Shown: positions 1-5,305 of the stretch, in pieces
Layout: each line of letters opens with the position of its first letter
Position numbering within the stretch: position 1 is the first letter of the stretch
Source of the DNA: an uncultured Planctomycetales bacterium
GTDB lineage: Bacteria; Planctomycetota; Planctomycetia; Isosphaerales; Isosphaeraceae
Direction of reading: 5' to 3'
Length of the DNA: 7,721 bases
Assembly: GCA_937907525.1 (NCBI GenBank)
Contig: CALCIB010000404.1
Coordinates: forward strand, 1 to 7,721
The notes under the pieces: model-generated
Seen by the model: only the letters and a program-made list of their open reading frames with translations
What the model was told of the DNA's origin: nothing
Databases searched by the model: none
Position numbers and translations under genes: made by a program

Positions 1-11
1 GGCCACTCCAG

Positions 12-41
12 CGCCGGGGATGCGGCGGACGCATCCCGGCG
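12..41. repeat. Bulged 12-bp hairpin at the window start
   Basis: GGGATGCG (17-24) pairs perfectly with CGCATCCC (30-37) around a 5-nt loop. After one bulged G at 16, CGCC (12-15) extends the stem by pairing with GGCG (38-41). No T-run follows, so it is not a classical intrinsic terminator. It could belong to the 3' end of an upstream transcript. The pairing is seen directly; the function is unknown. Confidence 0.4.
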
Positions 42-185
42 GACGACGGTTGCGTGAATCCTCCGTGAGTGGACCGATCCGGAAAACTCCCTGCGTCCCG
101 GATGAAGCGGGTCGACGGCGATCCTCCGAACAAGGGGGCCAAGGCGGCGTCGCGGGCCGAGCGGGGCGTGAAAAAAGGCCGCGGA

Positions 186-199
186 CCCCGACGTCGGGG
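186..199. repeat. 14-bp perfect palindrome
   Basis: CCCCGACGTCGGGG is a perfect palindrome centred on GACGTC. Read on the minus strand it is followed about 8 nt later by six T residues (177 down to 172). This loosely resembles a terminator for leftward transcription, but the stem is separated from the T-run and there is no minus-strand gene to terminate. It may be a protein-binding site or chance in GC-rich DNA. Confidence 0.3.
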
Positions 200-287
200 C
201 GCGACCTTCGCCAAATCATCTCTCGCGATCGAGTTCTCGAAGCCGCGACGTCATGACCGTTTCCCCCACGAGGTCGGGGTGGGAAGC

Positions 288-317
288 GCCGGCGATCTCG
301 CCATCGCCGGCCGTTTC
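288..317 (+). terminator. Candidate intrinsic terminator hairpin
   Basis: GCCGGCGAT (288-296) pairs perfectly with ATCGCCGGC (303-311) around the 6-nt loop CTCGCC. That gives a 9-bp, mostly GC stem, followed by CGTTTC, a very short T-run. The form suits a weak rightward terminator for a gene lying left of the window, and would insulate the atp promoter from read-through. The short T-run is the weakness. It could equally be an unrelated inverted repeat. Confidence 0.35.
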
Positions 318-344
318 AAGGCTCGCCGCCATTGGAGATACCAC

Positions 345-365
345 ATTGACACAAAGACTGTCAAT
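345..365. promoter_or_regulatory. Operator-like dyad ATTGACA-N7-TGTCAAT
   Basis: A perfect 7-bp inverted repeat, ATTGACA (345-351) and TGTCAAT (359-365), is separated by 7 nt for a total of 21 bp. It sits in a locally AT-rich patch that stands out from its surroundings. The size and symmetry match sites bound by dimeric helix-turn-helix regulators. Each arm contains TTGACA, so the dyad also presents a -35-like hexamer on both strands, but I found no good -10 at proper spacing on either. It lies about 150 bp upstream of the better promoter at 501. The symmetry is seen; regulatory use is inference. Confidence 0.45.
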
Positions 366-402
366 TCCGATTCGGCCCCGGATCGACCGAAGCCGCGACG
401 GG

Positions 403-431
403 CCGGGGCCGTTCGGCCGCGCCGGCCCCGG
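403..431. repeat. 9-bp GC hairpin upstream of the promoter
   Basis: CCGGGGCCG (403-411) pairs perfectly with CGGCCCCGG (423-431) around an 11-nt loop. It has no T-run. In DNA this GC-rich such stems arise fairly often by chance, so it is recorded only as a structure. Confidence 0.3.
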
Positions 432-500
432 GCGGCGTCGGCGTCGCCGTCGCGACCCGACCGACTTCGTGAAATTTTTCTCGAATGCGGTTCTAGGTTG

Positions 501-529
501 TTGACAGGGGGCGGGGCGGACGGTTTGAT
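501..529 (+). promoter_or_regulatory. Sigma-70-type promoter candidate for the atp operon
   Basis: A perfect -35 hexamer TTGACA (501-506) is followed after exactly 17 nt by TTTGAT (524-529), a 4-of-6 match to TATAAT. The following bases (GATATC) are AT-rich, as expected for melting. Transcription would begin near 536, giving a leader of about 70 nt before the first gene's TTG at 605. It is the best promoter-like sequence upstream of the operon and correctly oriented. Planctomycete consensus details are not certain to me, so this is a strong candidate rather than proof. Confidence 0.55.
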
Positions 530-547
530 GATATCGGCGCGTGACGC

Positions 548-588
548 ACCGTCGCCGGCGACGGTCGCTCGCCGAGTCGGAATCGGCG
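548..588 (+). promoter_or_regulatory. Tandem hairpins in the predicted operon leader
   Basis: Two inverted repeats sit back to back between the predicted transcription start and the first ribosome binding site. The first is an 18-bp perfect palindrome, ACCGTCGCCGGCGACGGT (548-565), which as RNA can fold into a 7-bp stem with a CCGG loop. The second pairs CGCCGA (570-575) with TCGGCG (583-588) around a 7-nt loop. The Shine-Dalgarno at 594-599 begins only 5 nt later. They could stabilise the mRNA 5' end, modulate initiation of the first gene, or (the palindrome) be a DNA operator overlapping the start of transcription. I recognise no known riboswitch family. Confidence 0.45.
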
Positions 589-593
589 TCTCC

Positions 594-599
594 GAGGGA
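594..599 (+). promoter_or_regulatory. Shine-Dalgarno that sets the TTG start
   Basis: GAGGGA lies 5 nt before the TTG at 605. It is the main reason for choosing this non-ATG start for the first gene. Confidence 0.6.
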
Positions 600-604
600 C
601 TGCC

Positions 605-877
605 TTGCCTGGCGAACCCGAGTTTCGACCGGTCGCCGCCGAGGCCCTGCGATGGGTGGCGCGCGTCACCGCCATCGGGTTGGAGTTCGCCGTCCCCGCC
701 CTGGTCGGGCGTCTTCTCGACCTGGGGTTGGGGACCGGGCCGTGGCTGGTCGTCTCGGGGGCCTTGCTGGGCCTGGCGGTCGGCATGCTCCACGTCCTGC
801 GGCTGCCCGAGGAGTTCGCCCGCGAGGCCGAACGCGACCGCGGGCGCCGGAGCGGCTCGGAACGCGATTCCCCTTGA
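605..877 (+). CDS. atpZ: AtpZ/AtpI-like small membrane accessory protein of ATP synthase
   Basis: This 90-residue protein has two hydrophobic helices, about 18-38 and 46-65, and a short charged tail (69-88). The region from GLEFAVPALVG through LD and LGTGPWL to the LGLAVG run matches the pattern I know for the AtpZ / ATPase gene 1 family: glycine-rich helix one, an LDxxLGTxPW-type turn, glycine-rich helix two. Family members are encoded just before subunit a. They have been implicated in Mg2+/Ca2+ transport or in assembly of the c-ring, but are usually dispensable. The start is TTG, supported by GAGGGA 5 nt upstream; the whole conserved core lies after it. A 61-nt gap separates it from atpB, with no second AtpI-type four-helix gene between. 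Assignment rests on pattern, position and topology. Confidence 0.75.
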   Translation: MPGEPEFRPVAAEALRWVARVTAIGLEFAVPALVGRLLDLGLGTGPWLVVSGALLGLAVGMLHVLRLPEEFAREAERDRGRRSGSERDSP

Positions 878-938
878 ATTGAACGACGTGGATCCCCGCC
901 GTCGCGGGTTCCCGATACGACGAGAAGAAATCCCGGAC

Positions 939-1754
939 ATGGCCGCACACGGACCCCTCGATCACGTTCTCGACCACCCGACGCTGGAGTTCCCCTGGTG
1001 GACCGGCCCGTCCCACCAGATGGAGATCCACCTGCCGAGGATCCTCGGCTTTCAGATCACCCGGTTCATGGTGATGGAGTTGGTGGTCGCGGTCCTCTTG
1101 TTCGCGATCCTGGCGCCGATCGTCCGCCACATCCGCCGCAACCCCGTGAGCAAGGGGCCGCTGGCCAACGCCTTCGAGGCGCTCTTCCTGTTCATCCGGG
1201 ACGACATCGCCCGGCCGGCGATCGGCGGCCACGGGGCGGATCGGTTCCTGCCGTTCCTCTGGACGGTCTTCTTCTTCGTCCTGTTCGCCAACCTGCTGGG
1301 GATGATCCCGGGGATGGCCTCGCCGACCGGGAACGTCAACGTGACCGCCGTGTTGGCGGTGGCTACGATGGCGGTGGTGGTCGGCTCGGGGGTCCGGGAG
1401 TACGGCCCGCGGAAGTTCCTGACGAACCTGGTGCCGGCCGTCGACGTCCCCTGGCCGCTGAACTACGCCTTCTGGCCCTTGATGTTCGTGATCGAGTTCG
1501 CGGGGCTTCTGATCCGCCACCTGGTGCTGGCCGTGCGGCTCTTCGCCAACATGTTCGCCGGCCACGTGGTGCTGGCGGTGATTTTGGGGTTCATCCTGAT
1601 CGTGCAGGGCTGGCTGTTCTGGGTCGTGATGCCGGCGAGCATCGCCGGCGTCGTGGCGCTCAGCCTGCTGGAACTGCTGGTGGCGCTGATCCAGGCGTAC
1701 ATATTCACATACCTCTCGGCGCTGTTCATCGGGATGTCGGTGCATCCGCACTGA
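939..1754 (+). CDS. atpB: ATP synthase Fo subunit a
   Basis: This 271-residue membrane protein is the stator half of the proton channel facing the c-ring. Hydrophobic helices lie near 43-62, 104-123, 133-150, 180-200, 205-230 and 233-266. The essential arginine is R200 in LAVRLFANMFAGH, equivalent to E. coli aR210, followed by N204 and H209. Q252 matches E. coli aQ252. E. coli has Glu at 219 and His at 245; here those positions are H209 and E245, the known swapped pair. The start at 939 follows a weak GAGAAG (922-927) and gives an N-terminus containing HVLDH, a feature I associate with subunit a of this broad group. The frame stays open leftwards to 69, but that upstream part is low-complexity arginine-rich sequence overlapping atpZ and is not credible as protein. 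Confidence 0.95.
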   Translation: MAAHGPLDHVLDHPTLEFPWWTGPSHQMEIHLPRILGFQITRFMVMELVVAVLLFAILAPIVRHIRRNPVSKGPLANAFEALFLFIRDDIARPAIGGHGADRFLPFLWTVFFFVLFANLLGMIPGMASPTGNVNVTAVLAVATMAVVVGSGVREYGPRKFLTNLVPAVDVPWPLNYAFWPLMFVIEFAGLLIRHLVLAVRLFANMFAGHVVLAVILGFILIVQGWLFWVVMPASIAGVVALSLLELLVALIQAYIFTYLSALFIGMSVHPH

Positions 1755-1926
1755 TCCGCGGCCGCGCGAGGGGGCCGGCGGGCGCGTCGCGGACGCCCGG
1801 CCGGGTCGAGGTCGTTCCGTTCGATCCGCGACGATTCGACGAGATCGAGGCGGGCGCGGGCCGCGCGCGGCTCCGCGACGACGCCCGCCCGTCGTAGAGG
1901 TCCACAACCAGTCTCCCGAGGGTTCG
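1755..1926 (+). other. Structured atpB-atpE intergenic spacer
   Basis: This 172-nt gap has no supported gene. It can form two strong stems. The first pairs CGGGCG (1779-1784) with CGCCCG (1794-1799), extended past one bulged G by four more pairs (1775-1778 with 1801-1804); GCGTC (1784-1788) with GACGC (1792-1796) is an alternative fold. The second pairs GGCGGGCG (1849-1856) with CGCCCGCC (1882-1889), enclosing the 12-bp palindrome GCCGCGCGCGGC (1860-1871). Neither has a T-run. The spacer ends with GAGGG (1918-1922), 4 nt before atpE. Because subunit c is needed in many copies, such stems may serve as mRNA stability or processing elements; that is inference. Confidence 0.45.
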
Positions 1927-2247
1927 ATGAAACTGATCAAGTCCGCCGTGTTCGCGTTCGCCCTGCTGTTCGTCACCCAGGGGGTCGCCTCGGCCCAGAC
2001 CGCGGAGGTCGTGACCTCGGCCACGACCATCGACTACCGCCCGATCGGCGCCGGCCTGATCATCATCGGCGCCGGCGTGGGCATCGGCATTTTGGCCAAG
2101 GGCGCCGTGGAGAGCATGGCCCGCCAGCCGGAGATCGCCCGCGACATCCAGGGGGCCATGATCATCGCGGCGGCCCTGATCGAGGGCGTCACGTTCTTCG
2201 CGCTGCTGCTGCAGATCATCACCACGTTCATGCGCCAGGGGGGCTGA
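1927..2247 (+). CDS. atpE: ATP synthase Fo subunit c with N-terminal signal peptide
   Basis: This is the rotor-ring proteolipid, 106 residues as encoded. Residues 1-23 form a classical signal peptide: K2 and K5, a hydrophobic core at 7-16, and ASA just before Q24. Removal would leave 83 residues, the normal length for subunit c. Helix one carries the glycine-rich GAGVGIG ring-packing motif, the polar loop is R66-Q67-P68-E69, and helix two holds the ion-binding carboxylate E86 in ALIEGVTFF. The residue after it is G87 rather than Ser or Thr, and the position matching Gln32 of Na+-type c-rings is Ile. H+ coupling is therefore predicted. GAGGG lies 4 nt before the ATG. Hairpin-rich gaps flank the gene on both sides. 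The long signal-bearing form is unlike E. coli but I expect it in planctomycetes. Confidence 0.95.
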   Translation: MKLIKSAVFAFALLFVTQGVASAQTAEVVTSATTIDYRPIGAGLIIIGAGVGIGILAKGAVESMARQPEIARDIQGAMIIAAALIEGVTFFALLLQIITTFMRQGG

Positions 2248-2380
2248 GCGGGCCCCGGACGCGCCGGAGGCGCGGCCCCGTTCCGGCCTCCGCGACGCGG
2301 GGGTCGGGGCGGGGCCGAGGCCGGCGTCGAATCGTCACAACCGTCTCAGTCAGTCCGTCCGTACCCGAGAACCAAAACCC
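2248..2380 (+). other. atpE-atpF intergenic spacer with a small hairpin
   Basis: This 133-nt GC-rich gap has no gene. CGCGCC (2260-2265) pairs with GGCGCG (2269-2274) around a GGA loop, 12 nt after the atpE stop. An alternative, mutually exclusive fold pairs CGGAGGC with GCCTCCG further right. There is no T-run, so transcription probably continues into atpF. The last 50 nt are less GC-rich and contain only a weak GAGA (2367-2370) before the atpF ATG. Confidence 0.35.
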
Positions 2381-3025
2381 ATGCTCCGCCTCTTGAAGTC
2401 CGCCCTGGGGCCCGGGCTCGTCGCGACGGCCGCGTTGCTGGCGGTCCCGGCCCCGGTCGGGGCCGAGGAGCCTCCGGCCGCCGCGGTCGGGGCCGAGGCC
2501 CACGAGACCGAATCCGACCCCAACCCGATGAAGGCCGAGCCGGGCCTGGCGATCTGGACGGTCATCGTCTTCGCCGGCCTGTTCGCCGTCCTGACCAAGT
2601 ACGCCTGGACGCCCCTGTCCGAGGCGCTCCGCGCCCGCGAGGAACACCTCAAGACGACCCTGCTCCAGACCGAGCAGGCCCGCGACGACGCCGCGGCGCT
2701 CCTGGCCGAGCACCGCAAGCTGATGGCCGAGGTCGACGACAAGGCCCGCGACCTGCTCTACCAGGCGCATCGCAAGGGCGAGACGGCCGCCGCCGACCTG
2801 CTCCGCAAGGCCCAGGCCGAGGCCGAGGCCGCCCGCGACCGCGCCCAGCGGGAGATCGCCTCGGCCCGCGACCAGGCCCTCGCCGAGATCTGGACCCAGA
2901 CCGCCGACGCGGCCGTCGCGGTCGCCTCCAAGGTCCTGGCCCGCGACCTGGGCGACGACGAGCGCCGCCGCCTCTTCGACGACGCCGTCGGTTCGCTCCC
3001 GGAAGCCGGAGGCGCACGGACATGA
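2381..3025 (+). CDS. atpF: ATP synthase Fo subunit b with N-terminal signal peptide
   Basis: This is the peripheral stalk subunit, 214 residues. Residues 1-28 look like a signal peptide: basic start with R3 and K6, hydrophobic stretch 8-24, likely cleavage after VGA at 28. An acidic, proline- and alanine-rich linker follows (29-52), then the membrane helix (about 55-73). A long charged alanine-rich helix (80-190) ends with TADAAVAVASKVLARDL, matching the usual b C-terminal region that binds delta. E. coli b is about 156 residues and lacks the signal, so the extra length is mainly the leader and linker. VGAE occurs twice (26-29 and 36-39), encoded by a 15-bp direct repeat at 2454-2468 and 2484-2498. 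The start has only a weak GAGA upstream. It overlaps atpH by 4 nt. There is no b' paralogue. Confidence 0.93.
   Translation: MLRLLKSALGPGLVATAALLAVPAPVGAEEPPAAAVGAEAHETESDPNPMKAEPGLAIWTVIVFAGLFAVLTKYAWTPLSEALRAREEHLKTTLLQTEQARDDAAALLAEHRKLMAEVDDKARDLLYQAHRKGETAAADLLRKAQAEAEAARDRAQREIASARDQALAEIWTQTADAAVAVASKVLARDLGDDERRRLFDDAVGSLPEAGGART
3008..3012 (+). promoter_or_regulatory. Shine-Dalgarno for atpH inside atpF
   Basis: GGAGG lies within the last codons of atpF, 9 nt before the atpH ATG. With the ATGA stop/start overlap at 3022-3025 it indicates translational coupling of b and delta. Confidence 0.6.
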
Positions 3026-3657
3026 CCGCCGCGGCCGCCCCCCGACGCCCCCGACGGGCGCTCTCCAACGACGACGCCGAGGCCGCCCGCTCCTACGCCG
3101 CGGCCCTCCTGGGCGCCGCCGGCGGCGACGACGCCATCGCCGGGACGCTCGACGACCTGGACGCCGTCCGGGACGAGATCCTGGACGTCCACCCCGAATT
3201 CTCCGCGCTGCTCGACGCCCCCCGCGTCTCCGTCGCCGACAAGGACCGGATCCTGACGACGCTCCTGGAGGGGCGGATCGCCGACGTCGCGCTCCGCTTC
3301 CTCCGGGTGCTCAACCGCCACGGCCGGCTCGGCCTGGCGGTCGACGTCGCCGAGGAGGCCCGCCGCCAGTGGGACCGCCGCCGCGGCCTGGTCGCCGTCA
3401 AGGTCCGGGTCGCCTCCCCGCTCGACGAGGCCCAGGAGCGGGCGCTCCGGGACAAGCTCGCCGGGATGGTCGCCGGGACGCCGACGCTCCAGGTCGCGGT
3501 CGAGCCCGAACTGCTCGGCGGGCTCGTCGTCCAGATCGGCGACGTGGTCCTCGACGCCTCCACGCGCAACCGACTTGAACAGATACGCCAGCGGCTGATC
3601 GAAGGAAAGACGCATGAAATTTCGAAGCGAAGAGATCAGTTCTGTCATTCAGCGTGA
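3022..3657 (+). CDS. atpH: ATP synthase F1 subunit delta (OSCP)
   Basis: This 211-residue protein joins the b stalk to the top of the alpha3beta3 head. The N-terminal helical domain begins at about A19 with ARSYAAALL, after an arginine- and alanine-rich extension of roughly 18 residues. The C-terminal signature runs from ELLGGLVVQIGDVVLD (163-178) through ASTRNRLEQIRQRL (179-192), typical of the delta/OSCP family. The family normally ends soon after this helix; here about 18 more residues follow, the last 14 encoded where the gene overlaps atpA by 44 nt. The usual length is near 180, so both ends are extended. The start is fixed by the 4-nt overlap with atpF and the GGAGG 9 nt upstream. Confidence 0.93.
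   Translation: MTAAAAPRRPRRALSNDDAEAARSYAAALLGAAGGDDAIAGTLDDLDAVRDEILDVHPEFSALLDAPRVSVADKDRILTTLLEGRIADVALRFLRVLNRHGRLGLAVDVAEEARRQWDRRRGLVAVKVRVASPLDEAQERALRDKLAGMVAGTPTLQVAVEPELLGGLVVQIGDVVLDASTRNRLEQIRQRLIEGKTHEISKRRDQFCHSA
3602..3606 (+). promoter_or_regulatory. Shine-Dalgarno for atpA inside atpH
   Basis: AAGGA lies 7 nt before the atpA ATG at 3614. The 60 nt at 3601-3660 are only about 42 percent GC (25 of 60 counted), far below the surrounding genes, which should keep this internal start free of RNA structure. Confidence 0.6.
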
Positions 3658-5305
3658 AATCGAGCGGTTCGCCCCCGAGGTCGCCCGCTCCGAGGTCGGC
3701 ACCGTCCTGGAGGTCGGCGACGGCATCGCGCGCGTCCACGGCCTCTCCGGCGTCATGGCCGGCGAGATGGTCGAGTTCAAGAACGGCGCCCGCGGCATCG
3801 CGCTGAACCTCGAGGAAGCCTCCGTCGGCGTCATCATCCTGGGCGAATACACCCAGATCGAGGAGGGCGACGAGGTCAAGGCCACCGGCAAGCTGCTCCG
3901 CGTCCCCGTCGGCGACGCCCTGGTCGGTCGCGTCGTCGACCCCCTGGGCAACCCCCTGGACGACGGCGGCCCGATCGTCACCGGCTCAAGCCGCGCCATC
4001 GAATCCCCCGCGCCCGGCATCGCCGACCGCCAGCCGGTCGACGAGCCGCTTCAGACCGGCGTGAAGGCCATCGACTCGATGATCCCCATCGGCCGCGGCC
4101 AGCGCGAACTGATCATCGGCGACCGCAAGACCGGCAAGACCGCCATCGCGATCGATACCATCCTCAACCAGAAGGGGACCGGCGTCATCTGCGTCTACGT
4201 GGCGATCGCCCAGAAGGAATCGACCACCGCCGGGCTGGTCGACGTCCTCCGCCGCCACGGCGCCATGGACTACACGATCGTCGTCGCCTCCGGCGCCAGT
4301 TCGCCCGCCCCGCTCCAGTACATCGCCCCCTACGCCGGCTGCGCCATGGCCGAGTACTTCATGTACGAGCAGGGCAAGCCGACCCTCTGCATCTACGACG
4401 ACCTGTCCAAGCAGGCCGTCGCCTACCGCCAGATCTCGCTGCTCCTCCGGCGGCCGCCGGGCCGCGAGGCGTACCCCGGCGACATCTTCTACGCCCACTC
4501 CCGGCTGCTGGAGCGGTCGGCGAAGCTCGCCAACCGCTACGTCATCGTCCCGGAGTCGGTCAAGCCCGAGGAGGCGACCGAGGAGAAGGCGGTCGACGGC
4601 AAGGTCTACGTCGGCGTCCCCGGCGCCGAGGAGGCCGCCCACGCGCTCAAGGAGAAGCACCCGACCGGCCACAAGGTCGCCAAGACGCCGACCTCCGGCG
4701 GCTCGCTGACGGCCCTGCCGATCATCGAGACCCTGGAGGGCGAGGTCTCGGCGTACATCCCGACCAACGTGATCTCGATCACCGACGGTCAGATCTACCT
4801 GCAGCCCGACCTGTTCTTCGCGGGGGTCCGGCCGGCCATCGACGTCGGCATCAGCGTCTCCCGCGTCGGCGGCAAGGCCCAGATCGGCGCCATGCGGAAG
4901 GTCTCCGGCGGGCTTCGGCTCGACCTGGCCGCGTTCCGCGAGCTGGAGGCGTTCGCCCAGCTCGGCACCGACCTGGACAAGGCCACCCAGGCCCAGCTCG
5001 ACCGCGGCCGCCGGATGGTGGAGCTGCTCAAGCAGCCCCAGTACCAACCGCTCTCGGCCATCGACCAGTCCATGAGCATCTTCGCCGGCACCACCGGGGC
5101 GCTCGACGACGTCCCCGTCGGCGACGTCCAGCGCTTCGAGCGCGAGTTCCTCCAGTTCATGCGGCTGGACCGCGCCGCGGTGGTCGAGGCGCTGACCAGG
5201 GAAAAGAAGCTGACCGACCCGATCGTCGCCGATTTGAAGTCGGCGCTGAAGGACTTCAAGGCGACGTTCAAGGCGACCGCCCCGGCCGCCGTCGCGACCG
5301 CCTGA
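3614..5305 (+). CDS. atpA: ATP synthase F1 subunit alpha
   Basis: This 563-residue non-catalytic nucleotide-binding subunit forms the alpha3beta3 head. The N-terminal barrel domain is seen from about 25 (VGTVLEVGDGIARVHGL). Walker A is GDRKTGKT (169-176). Walker B is LCIYDD (258-263), followed by LSKQAVAYRQ. The arginine finger reaching the catalytic site is R417 in ISVSRVGG. Between LLERSAKLA (298-306) and GGSLTALPIIET (362-373) sits an insertion of roughly 50 residues beyond the usual short linker. It starts NRYVIVPE and is rich in Glu, Lys and Ala, which explains the length against the usual 500-515. E. coli and Bacteroidetes have shorter insertions at the same point. The start has AAGGA 7 nt upstream and lies inside atpH. 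The C-terminus ends in an alanine-rich tail. Confidence 0.97.
   Translation: MKFRSEEISSVIQREIERFAPEVARSEVGTVLEVGDGIARVHGLSGVMAGEMVEFKNGARGIALNLEEASVGVIILGEYTQIEEGDEVKATGKLLRVPVGDALVGRVVDPLGNPLDDGGPIVTGSSRAIESPAPGIADRQPVDEPLQTGVKAIDSMIPIGRGQRELIIGDRKTGKTAIAIDTILNQKGTGVICVYVAIAQKESTTAGLVDVLRRHGAMDYTIVVASGASSPAPLQYIAPYAGCAMAEYFMYEQGKPTLCIYDDLSKQAVAYRQISLLLRRPPGREAYPGDIFYAHSRLLERSAKLANRYVIVPESVKPEEATEEKAVDGKVYVGVPGAEEAAHALKEKHPTGHKVAKTPTSGGSLTALPIIETLEGEVSAYIPTNVISITDGQIYLQPDLFFAGVRPAIDVGISVSRVGGKAQIGAMRKVSGGLRLDLAAFRELEAFAQLGTDLDKATQAQLDRGRRMVELLKQPQYQPLSAIDQSMSIFAGTTGALDDVPVGDVQRFEREFLQFMRLDRAAVVEALTREKKLTDPIVADLKSALKDFKATFKATAPAAVATA

Larger units (their letters stand above)
1..604. other. Non-coding upstream region of the atp operon
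   Basis: No open reading frame here resembles a protein I recognise. The frames that are open are arginine- and proline-rich translations of GC-rich DNA, overlap each other on both strands, and lack convincing ribosome binding sites. The stretch is unusually rich in perfect inverted repeats, listed separately. A 13-bp direct repeat, CGAAGCCGCGACG, occurs at 238-250 and again at 388-400, exactly 150 bp apart. An A6 run lies at 172-177. Relatively AT-rich patches occur near 340-375 and 470-535; the second holds the best promoter. I infer an intergenic regulatory region, possibly including the 3' end of an upstream transcript whose gene lies outside the window. Confidence 0.6.

Noticed and set aside
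172..199. An intrinsic terminator for leftward transcription (palindrome plus T6 on the minus strand)
   Set aside because: The stem is separated from the T-run by about 8 nt, and no minus-strand gene ends here.
20..256. A possible 78-residue small protein upstream
   Set aside because: Its ATG lies inside a hairpin, it has no good ribosome binding site, and its Arg/Gly/Ser composition looks like untranslated GC-rich DNA.
69..938. A 290-residue N-terminal extension of subunit a from an ATG at 69
   Set aside because: The segment is arginine/proline-rich, crosses the predicted promoter and overlaps atpZ. The conserved protein begins at 939.
998..1897. A 299-codon plus-strand open frame overlapping atpB in another frame
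   Set aside because: It is a frame-shifted reading of atpB plus the spacer, rich in Arg, Gly and Pro, with no recognisable domain.
666..2030. A 454-codon minus-strand open frame opposite atpZ and atpB
   Set aside because: The translation is His/Gln/Arg/Asp-rich, as expected for the complement of a membrane-protein gene, and it overlaps three real genes.
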